From contig DAIQAV010000115.1 of assembly GCA_036781505.1 (NCBI GenBank), positions 1-7,902 on the forward strand: a stretch of 7,902 bases of DNA, in the 5' to 3' direction. The first letter of the stretch is position 1, and every line of letters begins with the position of its first letter. The position numbers were made by a program, and so were the translations under genes. Under the pieces are notes generated by a model. That model saw only the letters and a program-made list of their open reading frames with translations, did no database searches and was not told the origin of the DNA. Origin of the DNA: FEN-680 sp036781505 (GTDB taxonomy: Bacteria; Actinomycetota; Geothermincolia; Fen-727; Anoxymicrobiaceae). Below are positions 1 to 5,762 of this stretch, in pieces.

Positions 1-303
1 GGTGACCGCGGGCGGCTTCTGCAGGCTGACGTGCTTGCCCGCCTCGAGCGCGTCGATGACCATCTGCTCGTGCAGGAAGTGAGGGGTCAGGACCTCGACG
101 ATGTCCACGCCGGGGTCGGAGAGCAGCTCCTTGTAGTCGAGGTAGGTGGCCGCCTCGCCGTACTCCGCGACGCGCCGATCGAGCGTCTCCTCGTCCAGGT
201 CGCTGAACGCAACGACGCGCGCGTCCTCGCGGTCGAGATACCCCAGGACGTTGAGGTCCATGATCCTGCCGCAGCCGATGAATCCAACCCCGAGCTCCGT
301 CAC
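1..303 (-). CDS. Gfo/Idh/MocA-family oxidoreductase, N-terminal part (runs off left edge)
   Basis: Reading the minus strand from a GTG at 303 gives 101 uninterrupted residues to the window edge. The product begins VTELGVGFIGCGRIMDLNVL, a Rossmann dinucleotide-binding start (G10-x-G12), with an acidic residue (D35) after the second strand. It continues through a typical 'DYKELLSDPGVDIVEVLTP' segment to 'GKHVSLQKPPAVT'. This is the family's EKPxA region with Gln in place of Glu before the conserved Lys96-Pro97. Members are NAD(P)-dependent cytoplasmic dehydrogenases or reductases of sugars and related polyols; the substrate cannot be told because the C-terminal domain is missing. The start is set by a purine-rich AAGGAGAGG just upstream. 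An overlapping ATG one base upstream is followed directly by TGA, so it is excluded. The gene is divergent from the radical SAM gene at 419. Family call is firm, function open. Confidence 0.85.
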   Translation of the reverse strand, partial: MTELGVGFIGCGRIMDLNVLGYLDREDARVVAFSDLDEETLDRRVAEYGEAATYLDYKELLSDPGVDIVEVLTPHFLHEQMVIDALEAGKHVSLQKPPAVT

Positions 304-388
304 ATGCCTCTCCTTTTCCCCGGTCTTTCGCGCGGCCTCGCGGGCCGGCATCCGTACAATTCTCGCAGCGGGCCGTCAGACCTTCGCA

Positions 389-398
389 TATAATACCA
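389..398. promoter_or_regulatory. Overlapping divergent -10 elements between the oxidoreductase and amrS-like genes
   Basis: On the plus strand TATAAT lies at 389-394, about 25 nt before the ATG at 419, implying a very short leader that begins close to the Shine-Dalgarno site (AGGAG 400-404, AAGGA 406-410). Read on the minus strand, 398 to 390 spells TGGTATTAT, an extended -10 (TGn plus a 5/6 match) that could drive the divergent gene at 303 with a leader of about 80 nt. No convincing -35 is visible for either direction. An alternative plus-strand -10 is TACAAT at 355-360. This is a prediction from motifs only. Confidence 0.5.
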
Positions 399-418
399 GA
401 GGAGAAAGGATTCACCTG

Positions 419-1477
419 ATGGAAGAACCCGCCATCGATGGCCGCAAGATCATCGAGTTGCCCACTGTTCACAAAGCCTACCTGGTAGAGCAGACATACG
501 GGACGCACACCGTGCGCTGCGGCGTGTGCCGGCGGCATTGCGAGATAGACCCGGGCGAGCGCGGCGCCTGCAGGACGCGCCTCAACCTGGAGGGCCAGCT
601 CTACACGCTCACCTACGGCGACATCATCGCCAGCGAGAGCAGGGCGGTCGAGCTCAAGCCGTTCTTCCACTACCATCCCGGCAAGACGATGCTCACCATC
701 GCGACCGCTTCGTGCAACCTGGAGTGCCCCTGGTGCCAGAACCACGCGCAGTCGGGCGCCGAGCCCAGGCCTCTGGTCGCGAACCACGTTCCGATGCGGG
801 ACGTGGTCGACCAGGCGCGGGCCAACGGAGACGTCGGGGTCTGCGTGAGCATCACCGAGCCGCTGATGCTGTTCGAGTACTGCCTGGGGCTCTTCCGCGA
901 GGCGGGCTCGGGCAGGATGGCCAGCGCGTTCGTCTCCAACGGCTACATGACCTCGGACGCGCTCCACATGCTGTCGCGCGCAGGGCTCGACGCGATCAGC
1001 GTCGACATCAAGGGCTCCGACCGCGTCTACCAGGACTTCTGCGGAGCCACCGAGGGAGCTCTACCGGCATGGGAGACCGTGCGCAACGCGGTGGAGATGG
1101 GCATGCACGTCGAGGTCGTCCACCTGGTGGTGACGGGCCTCAACGACAACGAGAAGGCCTTCGCTGATATCATCTCCAGGCACCTCGAGTACGCCGGCCC
1201 GGACGTACCCCTGCACATCAACGCCTACTTCCCCGCCCACCGCTTCGAGGCGCCGGCCACGTCGGTCGAGTTCCTCCAGAAGGCGCACGGCATGGCCAAA
1301 GAGGCGGGCATCAACTTCCCCTACGTCGGCAACGTAGCGGGCCACAGGCTCGCGAACACCTATTGCCCCCAGTGCGGCGAGACGCTGCTTGAGTGCTGGG
1401 AGGGAAGGCTGGAGCGCGACCTCACCGACGACTTCAAGTGCGTCTCCTGCGGCTATGCGCTCCCTGTTGTCGTCTGA
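419..1477 (+). CDS. amrS: AmrS-like radical SAM protein (AmmeMemoRadiSam system type)
   Basis: The predicted protein is 352 aa. It has an N-terminal cysteine cluster C34-x2-C37-x3-C41-x9-C51 inside 'CGVCRRHCEIDPGERGACRTR', then 'ELKPFFHYHPG', then the radical SAM motif C99-x3-C103-x2-C106 (CNLECPWCQNH), which binds a 4Fe-4S cluster and S-adenosylmethionine. The C-terminus carries two CxxC pairs (C316/C319 and C341/C344) in 'NTYCPQCG...CVSCG', probably a metal-binding knuckle. This order matches the family encoded with MEMO1 and AMMECR1 homologues, whose reaction is not well established; neither partner is in this window. It is also related to pyruvate formate-lyase activating enzymes. The frame is open back to 146, but ATG 419 is chosen because AAGGA ends 8 nt before it, a -10 box lies at 389, and the upstream extension overlaps the divergent gene and looks non-coding. 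Family confident, substrate unknown. Confidence 0.85.
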   Translation: MEEPAIDGRKIIELPTVHKAYLVEQTYGTHTVRCGVCRRHCEIDPGERGACRTRLNLEGQLYTLTYGDIIASESRAVELKPFFHYHPGKTMLTIATASCNLECPWCQNHAQSGAEPRPLVANHVPMRDVVDQARANGDVGVCVSITEPLMLFEYCLGLFREAGSGRMASAFVSNGYMTSDALHMLSRAGLDAISVDIKGSDRVYQDFCGATEGALPAWETVRNAVEMGMHVEVVHLVVTGLNDNEKAFADIISRHLEYAGPDVPLHINAYFPAHRFEAPATSVEFLQKAHGMAKEAGINFPYVGNVAGHRLANTYCPQCGETLLECWEGRLERDLTDDFKCVSCGYALPVVV

Positions 1478-1481
1478 TCCC

Positions 1482-1495
1482 GGGCCGCGCGGCCC
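1482..1495. other. GC-only 14-bp perfect palindrome after the amrS-like gene
   Basis: The sequence GGGCCGCGCGGCCC, five bases after the TGA of the radical SAM gene, is a perfect palindrome. As RNA it could form a 5-bp GC stem with a 4-nt loop. It is not followed by a T-run, so it is not a standard intrinsic terminator. It could act as a 3'-end stabilising hairpin or a weak transcription barrier before the promoter at 1510. Random occurrence in GC-rich DNA is also possible. Confidence 0.3.
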
Positions 1496-1509
1496 CGCCG
1501 CTTCCTCAC

Positions 1510-1518
1510 TGATATAAT
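1510..1518 (+). promoter_or_regulatory. Extended -10 promoter for the reductase/radical SAM pair
   Basis: TGATATAAT is an exact match to the extended -10 consensus TGnTATAAT. It sits 28 nt before the ATG at 1547, so transcription would start near 1525 with a leader of about 22 nt holding GGAGGA at 1538-1543. The -35 region is GC-only and does not match consensus, as is common for extended -10 promoters. The same nine bases recur at 4271. Confidence 0.7.
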
Positions 1519-1546
1519 TACCGTGTTTGCCAGCCATGGAGGACAG

Positions 1547-2719
1547 ATGGACTGCGACGTAGTCATCGCCGGCGGAGGGCCGGCCGGCTCCACAACCGCA
1601 TACTACCTGGCGCGTCAAGGCGTGAACGTCATCCTGATGGACAAGTGCACGTTCCCGCGCGAGAAGATATGCGGGGACGGCATCGCCCCGCGCGCCGTGC
1701 GCAACCTCTATAAGATGGGCCTGCAGGAGCGCTTCGACGGGCAGTTCAACAAGTTTCACGGCTTCAGGTTCGCCGGCGCGGGCAAGTCGGTGGTGGAGAC
1801 CCCCATACCGCGCCTGGCGCGGTTCCCCGACCACGGGTACATCGTGCGGCGCATCGACTTCGACAAGATCCTCCTCGACTACGCGCGCGAGCACGGCGCC
1901 CAGGTCTGGGAGGACTGCAAAGTCACCGAGCCCATCGTCGAGAGCGGGCGCGTCGTCGGGGTCAGGGCGAAGCGGAGCGGCCAGGCGGTCGAGGTCAGGG
2001 CGCCGGTGACGGTCGGCGCGGACGGCCCACACTCGGTGCTGGGCGCCAAGATGGGCCTGCTGGTCAACGACCCGCAATTCCTGGGCATATCCATCAGGCA
2101 GTACTGGGAGGGAGTCGAGGACATCGGCGACTACCTCGAGGTCTACCCCGAGCGGGAGGTCAGCCCCGGCAGCGGCTGGATCTTCCCGGTTACGCGCGAT
2201 GGGGTCGCCAACGTCGGCGTGGGTGCCATGCTCTACCACATGCAGCGTGACAAGATCAGCCTGCATAAGTTCTTCGATACGATGATACATGACACCGAGC
2301 ACGTCGCCCCCAAACTGAAGAACGCGAAGCCCATATCCCCGCTGCGCGGCGCGCTGCTGCGGTGCGGGCTCGGCGGCAGCAAGGTCGAGTGCCCGGGGAT
2401 GATCCTGGTCGGCGACGCCGCCAGCATGACCAACCCGGTGAGCGGCGAGGGCATCACCTACGCGCTCGAGACCGGAGAGATGGCGGCCGACCACATCATG
2501 GGGAGCCGGATGAGCGGGCATGGCTTCCACGTCGACCCCGACGGAGACTCGTTCCGCGACAAGCTCGTCGACCGCTACCAGCATTACTTCAACCACGGTC
2601 TCATGAGCATAAAGTGGGGCAACCGGACGTCGTTCATGCGGCCGCTGCTGGCGGTCACCAGCAAGAACGCCGCGTTCCGGACCTACATGGTCAAGTCGCT
2701 CATGTACCTCAAGCACTAG
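1547..2719 (+). CDS. Geranylgeranyl reductase family FAD-dependent oxidoreductase
   Basis: The predicted protein is 390 aa. It begins with an FAD-binding Rossmann motif 'DVVIAGGGPAGSTTAYYLA' (G9-x-G11-x2-G14). It then has 'KICGDGIAPRAV' with C42 at the position of the conserved family cysteine, 'VGADGPHSVLG', a substrate-domain 'GSGWIFPV' (W211) resembling the YxWxFP signature of archaeal geranylgeranyl reductases, and the second FAD motif 'GDAASMTNPVSGEGI' (G289-D290). Family members saturate double bonds in isoprenoid chains such as geranylgeranyl phospholipids, chlorophyll side chains or menaquinone (MenJ-type); which substrate applies here cannot be told. No transmembrane segment is evident. 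ATG 1547 is chosen over an in-frame GTG at 1523 because GGAGGA lies directly before it and the GTG falls at the predicted transcription start. The next gene begins 12 nt after its TAG, suggesting one operon. Confidence 0.88.
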   Translation: MDCDVVIAGGGPAGSTTAYYLARQGVNVILMDKCTFPREKICGDGIAPRAVRNLYKMGLQERFDGQFNKFHGFRFAGAGKSVVETPIPRLARFPDHGYIVRRIDFDKILLDYAREHGAQVWEDCKVTEPIVESGRVVGVRAKRSGQAVEVRAPVTVGADGPHSVLGAKMGLLVNDPQFLGISIRQYWEGVEDIGDYLEVYPEREVSPGSGWIFPVTRDGVANVGVGAMLYHMQRDKISLHKFFDTMIHDTEHVAPKLKNAKPISPLRGALLRCGLGGSKVECPGMILVGDAASMTNPVSGEGITYALETGEMAADHIMGSRMSGHGFHVDPDGDSFRDKLVDRYQHYFNHGLMSIKWGNRTSFMRPLLAVTSKNAAFRTYMVKSLMYLKH

Positions 2720-2731
2720 GGCGGTCCGCCT

Positions 2732-4192
2732 TTGAAGGTCACGTTCGTCTACCCTGATTTCTTCCAGTACCCCGACGGCACTTTCATGCCCGAGGGAAGG
2801 ATCTACCTGGGCGTCGCCTATCTCTCCGCCGTCCTCAAGCGGGCCGGGCACGAGACGGCGCTGGTGCACGTGGTCGAGCCGCCCGAGCGCGAGTGGCTGT
2901 TGCAGCGGGTGAAGGCCACGTCGCCCGACCTGGTCGGCTTCTCCAGCACCACGCACATGTTCAGGCACGTGGCGCGCTGGGCCGGCTGGCTCGCGGACGA
3001 GATGGACGTGCCGGTGGCCTGCGGGGGCGTGCACCCCACCATCGCTACGGATGAGGTCGCCGAAACGCGCGGCATAGACTTCGCCGTGGTGGGCGAAGCC
3101 GAGGACACGCTCCTCGAGCTTTGCGAGGCGCTCTCGTGTGGCGCCGACCCCTCGGGGATCGCCGGGCTCTGGGCCTCGCGCCCGGACGGGTCCGTCGCGC
3201 GCAACCCGGCGCGGCCTCTGGCGACCGACCTCGACTCGCTGCCCTTCCCGGACCGGAGCATCTTCGACCCGGCCCTGTTCTGCGCCGACCAGCACCCGCG
3301 CGGGACGCTGATGGCCTCGCGCGGATGCCCGTTCAACTGCACCTACTGCTCGAACCACGCGCAGAAGAGCGTCTACCCCAACCCCGAGAAGTACGTGCGC
3401 TACCGCAGCCCCGGCAACGTCATCGCCGAGATCGAGCAGATGCTGGCATCTGACGGCGCCATCGAGTACATCCGCTTCGACGACGACATCCTCACCACCG
3501 ATCGCAAGTGGTTCGCCGAGCTCTCGGCGCTCTACCGCGAGCGCGTGCACATGCCGTTCATATGCAACTCGCGGGTGAACTTCATGAGCGAGGAGCTCGC
3601 CGGTGCGCTGGCGGAGATGGGCTGCGAGGTCGTCTGCATGGGCATCGAGAGCGGCAACGCGCGGTTCCGCGAGGAGGTGCTGAACCGACACATGTCCGAC
3701 GCCCAGATCACCCGGGCCTTCGCCGCCTGCAGGGACGCCGGGATGAAGACGGTATCGACCAACATGTTCGGGCTGCCGCTGGAGGACACGTCCATGGTGC
3801 TCGACACAATCAAGATGAACGGGCGCTGCCACCCGGACACCATCCAGGTGTCGACCTTCATACCTTACCCGGGCACCGAGCTTTTCAAGCTCTGCGACGA
3901 GAGGGGCCTGATCGAGGGCGAGCGGGTGGACTCGATCTTCGAAGGTCGCTCGCCACTGCGGCCGTCGAGCAACGGCTGGGAGGACACCGCGGCCAAGAGC
4001 AACTTCCACACGCTCGCCTACACCTACGCGAAGCTCTTCGAGACGAAGCCGGCCGCCGCGGGCAGGCTGGGCGAGCTTGCGATCGACAAGCTGTTGCTGG
4101 GGCGACGCGCTTCCGGCGCCAGGCGCCGCGCCTTCGAGCACTTCGCGCGCTGGGCCGACGGTCGCTGGCAGCCCGAGTGGATCAAATATTGA
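2732..4192 (+). CDS. B12-binding-domain radical SAM protein
   Basis: The predicted protein is 486 aa. Residues about 1-150 look like a cobalamin-binding Rossmann domain: 'KVTFVYPD', 'SPDLVGFSS', 'VACGGVHPT' and 'DFAVVGEAEDTLLEL'. The DxHxxG cobalt-ligating motif is absent, as in other members of this class. A linker 'LDSLPFPDRSIFD' leads to the radical SAM core with C199-x3-C203-x2-C206 (RGCPFNCTYCSNH), then 'IRFDDDILT', 'GIESGN' and 'IPYPGTELF'. Relatives (BchE-, HpnJ/HpnP-like) methylate or rearrange lipids, tetrapyrroles and natural products; this substrate is unknown. The start is a TTG at 2732, because the family begins at exactly this MKVxxVYP strand and the next ATG would delete it. 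The ribosome site is weak (AGGGCGG, 2718-2724, overlapping the previous stop), so translation may be coupled to the reductase gene upstream. Confidence 0.88.
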   Translation: MKVTFVYPDFFQYPDGTFMPEGRIYLGVAYLSAVLKRAGHETALVHVVEPPEREWLLQRVKATSPDLVGFSSTTHMFRHVARWAGWLADEMDVPVACGGVHPTIATDEVAETRGIDFAVVGEAEDTLLELCEALSCGADPSGIAGLWASRPDGSVARNPARPLATDLDSLPFPDRSIFDPALFCADQHPRGTLMASRGCPFNCTYCSNHAQKSVYPNPEKYVRYRSPGNVIAEIEQMLASDGAIEYIRFDDDILTTDRKWFAELSALYRERVHMPFICNSRVNFMSEELAGALAEMGCEVVCMGIESGNARFREEVLNRHMSDAQITRAFAACRDAGMKTVSTNMFGLPLEDTSMVLDTIKMNGRCHPDTIQVSTFIPYPGTELFKLCDERGLIEGERVDSIFEGRSPLRPSSNGWEDTAAKSNFHTLAYTYAKLFETKPAAAGRLGELAIDKLLLGRRASGARRRAFEHFARWADGRWQPEWIKY

Positions 4193-4194
4193 TT

Positions 4195-4227
4195 ATTCAA
4201 GGAAGTGGTCTGACCCTATTCTTGAAT
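4195..4227. repeat. 33-bp coaxial imperfect dyad (possible REP-like repeat, operator or terminator)
   Basis: Outer arms ATTCAAG (4195-4201) and CTTGAAT (4221-4227) and an inner pair GGTC/GACC (4207-4210, 4212-4215) share the same centre, T4211. Twelve of the sixteen symmetric positions are complementary. It starts 3 nt after the radical SAM stop codon and ends with TTTT, so a terminator role is possible, although the loop geometry is poor. The reverse-strand string GGGTCAGACC resembles short dispersed palindromes I associate with IS200-like/REP-type elements. That link is recollection, not tested. Confidence 0.5.
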
Positions 4228-4270
4228 TTTGCGTGATTACCAATCCTGACCTCGGAGTCATTAGCGCTTT

Positions 4271-4279
4271 TGATATAAT
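4271..4279 (+). promoter_or_regulatory. Extended -10 promoter for the FAD oxidoreductase gene
   Basis: TGATATAAT again matches the extended -10 consensus exactly and is identical to the box at 1510. Transcription would start near 4286, giving a leader of about 33 nt with AGGGAGG (4307-4313) before ATG 4319. No -35 hexamer is seen at normal spacing. It indicates that the FAD oxidoreductase gene can be transcribed independently of the pair upstream. Confidence 0.7.
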
Positions 4280-4318
4280 TCCCTTTGCTTGGATACCTGG
4301 ATCAAGAGGGAGGCCCTG

Positions 4319-5644
4319 ATGGGAAAGACCGTCGTCATCGGTGGTGGCACAGCCGGACTGGCAGCAGCCTACACCTTGGAGAGAGCGGGAGCGGATTACG
4401 TCGTCATCGAGAAAGGCGACTTCTGCGGGGGGAGGATCTACGGCGTCGAGAAGGAGGGGTTCACACTGGACCTCGGGGCGCAGTTCTTCTTCACCAGGTA
4501 CCACACGACGTACGACCTCATGCGGCAGCTCGGCATCTTCCAGGAGCGTGTGAAGTTCGCCAAGCCGGTCGGCATCCTGCGCGACGGCGCCGTGCACGTG
4601 ATATCTCCGAGGATAATGGACAACCTAAAGCACCCCACCGCTGGCCTGAAGTTCGGCGCGCTCTCCAACAGCGGCAAGAGGCGCGGGCTCAAGGTCGCGA
4701 TCGACTTCCTCCGCATGGGCAAGAAGCTCGACTTCAACGACCCGCTGAAAGCGATCGAGCTCGACAACGTCTCGGCGGCGGAGTACGCGCGCAGGCGCTG
4801 GGGGGACGAGATACTCGAGTACGGCATCCAGCCCATCGACAGCGCCCTCTCGCTGGGCGACCCCGAGGAGCTCTCCGCGGCCTACGGGATGGGGCTTGCC
4901 TGGTACGCGATAGCGGGCTTGAGCACGACGACAAAGGGCATCGGCTACCTGGCAGAGTCGCTAATCAAGAACGTCAAGGACGTCAGGATGAACACCGCGG
5001 CCACCAGGATCGTCATGGAGAACGGCAAGGTCAAAGGGGTGGAGGTCTCAAGCGACTCCGGCAAGGAGACGATCGACGCCGACCACGTCATATGCGGCAC
5101 GCTGGCGCCGCAGGCCGCCCAGCTCCTCGGCGAGCTGCCCGCGGCGATGCTCGATATCCTCACCAACGTGAAGTACAGCGCCTGCGCCCACGTCATGATG
5201 GCCACCAAGGGCAAGATGATCGACGACATGTACGCTATCGCCACTCCTCGCCGCGAGGGTCTCTCGGTGGCCGGCTTCGTGGATAACGCCAACAAGTCCC
5301 CCGGCTACGCGCCGCCGAACACCAGCCTTATGCACTGCTTCACCTATGGCAAGTTCGCCCGCGAGATGCTGGACTGGGACGACGCCAAGATCACTCGCAA
5401 GATGATCGACGAGATACAAAGTGTCATCCCGCGGTTCCCGGACGAGCCCCTCTTCACCGAGATCTTCCGCTGGCCCGAGGCGGTTTGCCTCTCCGGCCCC
5501 GGACAGATCACCGCCGTGCAGAAGCTGAAGATAGGCCTGCGCGACTACGAGGGCCTGCACCTGGTGGGCGAGTACTTCGGGATGCCGTCGGTAGAGGCCG
5601 CGCTCCACTCCGGCGTCAAGGCGGCGAAGAAGGTACTGGCATAG
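4319..5644 (+). CDS. FAD-dependent oxidoreductase, amine oxidase/phytoene desaturase/protoporphyrinogen oxidase superfamily
   Basis: The predicted protein is 441 aa. The N-terminus is a textbook FAD fold: 'KTVVIGGGTAGLAAAYTLE' (G8-x-G10-x2-G13), E31 at the end of strand two ('YVVIEKGDFCGGRI') and the superfamily's GGR turn at residues 37-39, followed by 'FTLDLGAQFFFTRY'. The C-terminus 'LHLVGEYFGMPSVEAALHSGVKAAKKVL' is the usual closing FAD-contact helix. The middle, which sets the substrate, has no signature I can name. Protoporphyrinogen oxidase, carotenoid or squalene desaturase, or amine oxidase activity are all possible. No signal peptide or membrane anchor is evident. ATG 4319 is preferred over an in-frame TTG at 4289 because AGGGAGG ends 5 nt upstream and the TTG falls within a few bases of the predicted transcription start. 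It follows the dyad at 4195 and has its own promoter. Confidence 0.85.
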   Translation: MGKTVVIGGGTAGLAAAYTLERAGADYVVIEKGDFCGGRIYGVEKEGFTLDLGAQFFFTRYHTTYDLMRQLGIFQERVKFAKPVGILRDGAVHVISPRIMDNLKHPTAGLKFGALSNSGKRRGLKVAIDFLRMGKKLDFNDPLKAIELDNVSAAEYARRRWGDEILEYGIQPIDSALSLGDPEELSAAYGMGLAWYAIAGLSTTTKGIGYLAESLIKNVKDVRMNTAATRIVMENGKVKGVEVSSDSGKETIDADHVICGTLAPQAAQLLGELPAAMLDILTNVKYSACAHVMMATKGKMIDDMYAIATPRREGLSVAGFVDNANKSPGYAPPNTSLMHCFTYGKFAREMLDWDDAKITRKMIDEIQSVIPRFPDEPLFTEIFRWPEAVCLSGPGQITAVQKLKIGLRDYEGLHLVGEYFGMPSVEAALHSGVKAAKKVLA

Positions 5645-5679
5645 CCCCGGAGAAGGGTCCGGCAGGCTGATCCATCGCT

Positions 5680-5709
5680 TTGTCACCGGCGCCGCGCCGG
5701 TGTTACAAT
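5680..5709 (+). promoter_or_regulatory. Promoter of the hybrid kinase gene (-35, extended -10)
   Basis: TTGTCA (5680-5685, 5/6 to consensus) and TACAAT (5704-5709) are 18 bp apart, and TGT at 5701-5703 makes it an extended -10. Transcription would start near 5716, about 47 nt before ATG 5763. It is the only promoter in the window with both hexamers recognisable. The spacer is almost entirely a palindrome, listed separately. Confidence 0.65.
5684..5702. promoter_or_regulatory. Perfect 8-bp inverted repeat inside the kinase promoter spacer (candidate operator)
   Basis: CACCGGCG (5684-5691), a 3-nt centre CCG, and CGCCGGTG (5695-5702) form a perfect inverted repeat that overlaps the last bases of the -35 box and the TG of the extended -10. 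A protein bound here would block RNA polymerase, so a repressor operator, possibly autoregulatory, is plausible. Alternatively it could be the terminator hairpin of the FAD gene 40 nt upstream, but no T-run follows (the next bases are TTACAATCC). Confidence 0.5.
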
Positions 5710-5762
5710 CCTTGCGGGACGGCGTAAATTCGGCGTCATTGCGGCTTTTAAACTCGGTCATT

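Noticed and set aside
146..418. N-terminal extension of the AmrS-like gene
   Set aside because: It overlaps the divergent oxidoreductase, gives Ser/Arg-rich non-coding-like sequence and crosses the promoter. ATG 419 has a good ribosome site.
526..1167. Alternative-frame open frames within the radical SAM, kinase and other genes
   Set aside because: They are Arg/Ala-rich shadows with no family features, overlapping genes with clear catalytic motifs.
1523..1546. GTG start for the geranylgeranyl reductase homologue
   Set aside because: It falls at the predicted transcription start. ATG 1547 follows GGAGGA and begins directly at the Rossmann strand.
1061..4141. A 1026-codon open frame on the minus strand
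   Set aside because: It lies antisense to three well-supported genes, its product is low-complexity (rich in Arg, His, Val, Ala and Leu) with no recognisable domain, and it reflects high GC at third positions.
4289..4318. TTG start adding ten residues to the FAD oxidoreductase
   Set aside because: It falls within a few bases of the predicted transcription start, leaving no room for a ribosome site. ATG 4319 has AGGGAGG at proper spacing.
5647..5662. CCGGA/TCCGG hairpin after the FAD gene as a terminator
   Set aside because: It has only 5 bp in the stem and no T-run, so it is weak and likely by chance in GC-rich DNA.
5700..5762. GTG start adding 21 residues to the kinase
   Set aside because: The codons cover the -10 box, so the transcript would start downstream of the GTG.
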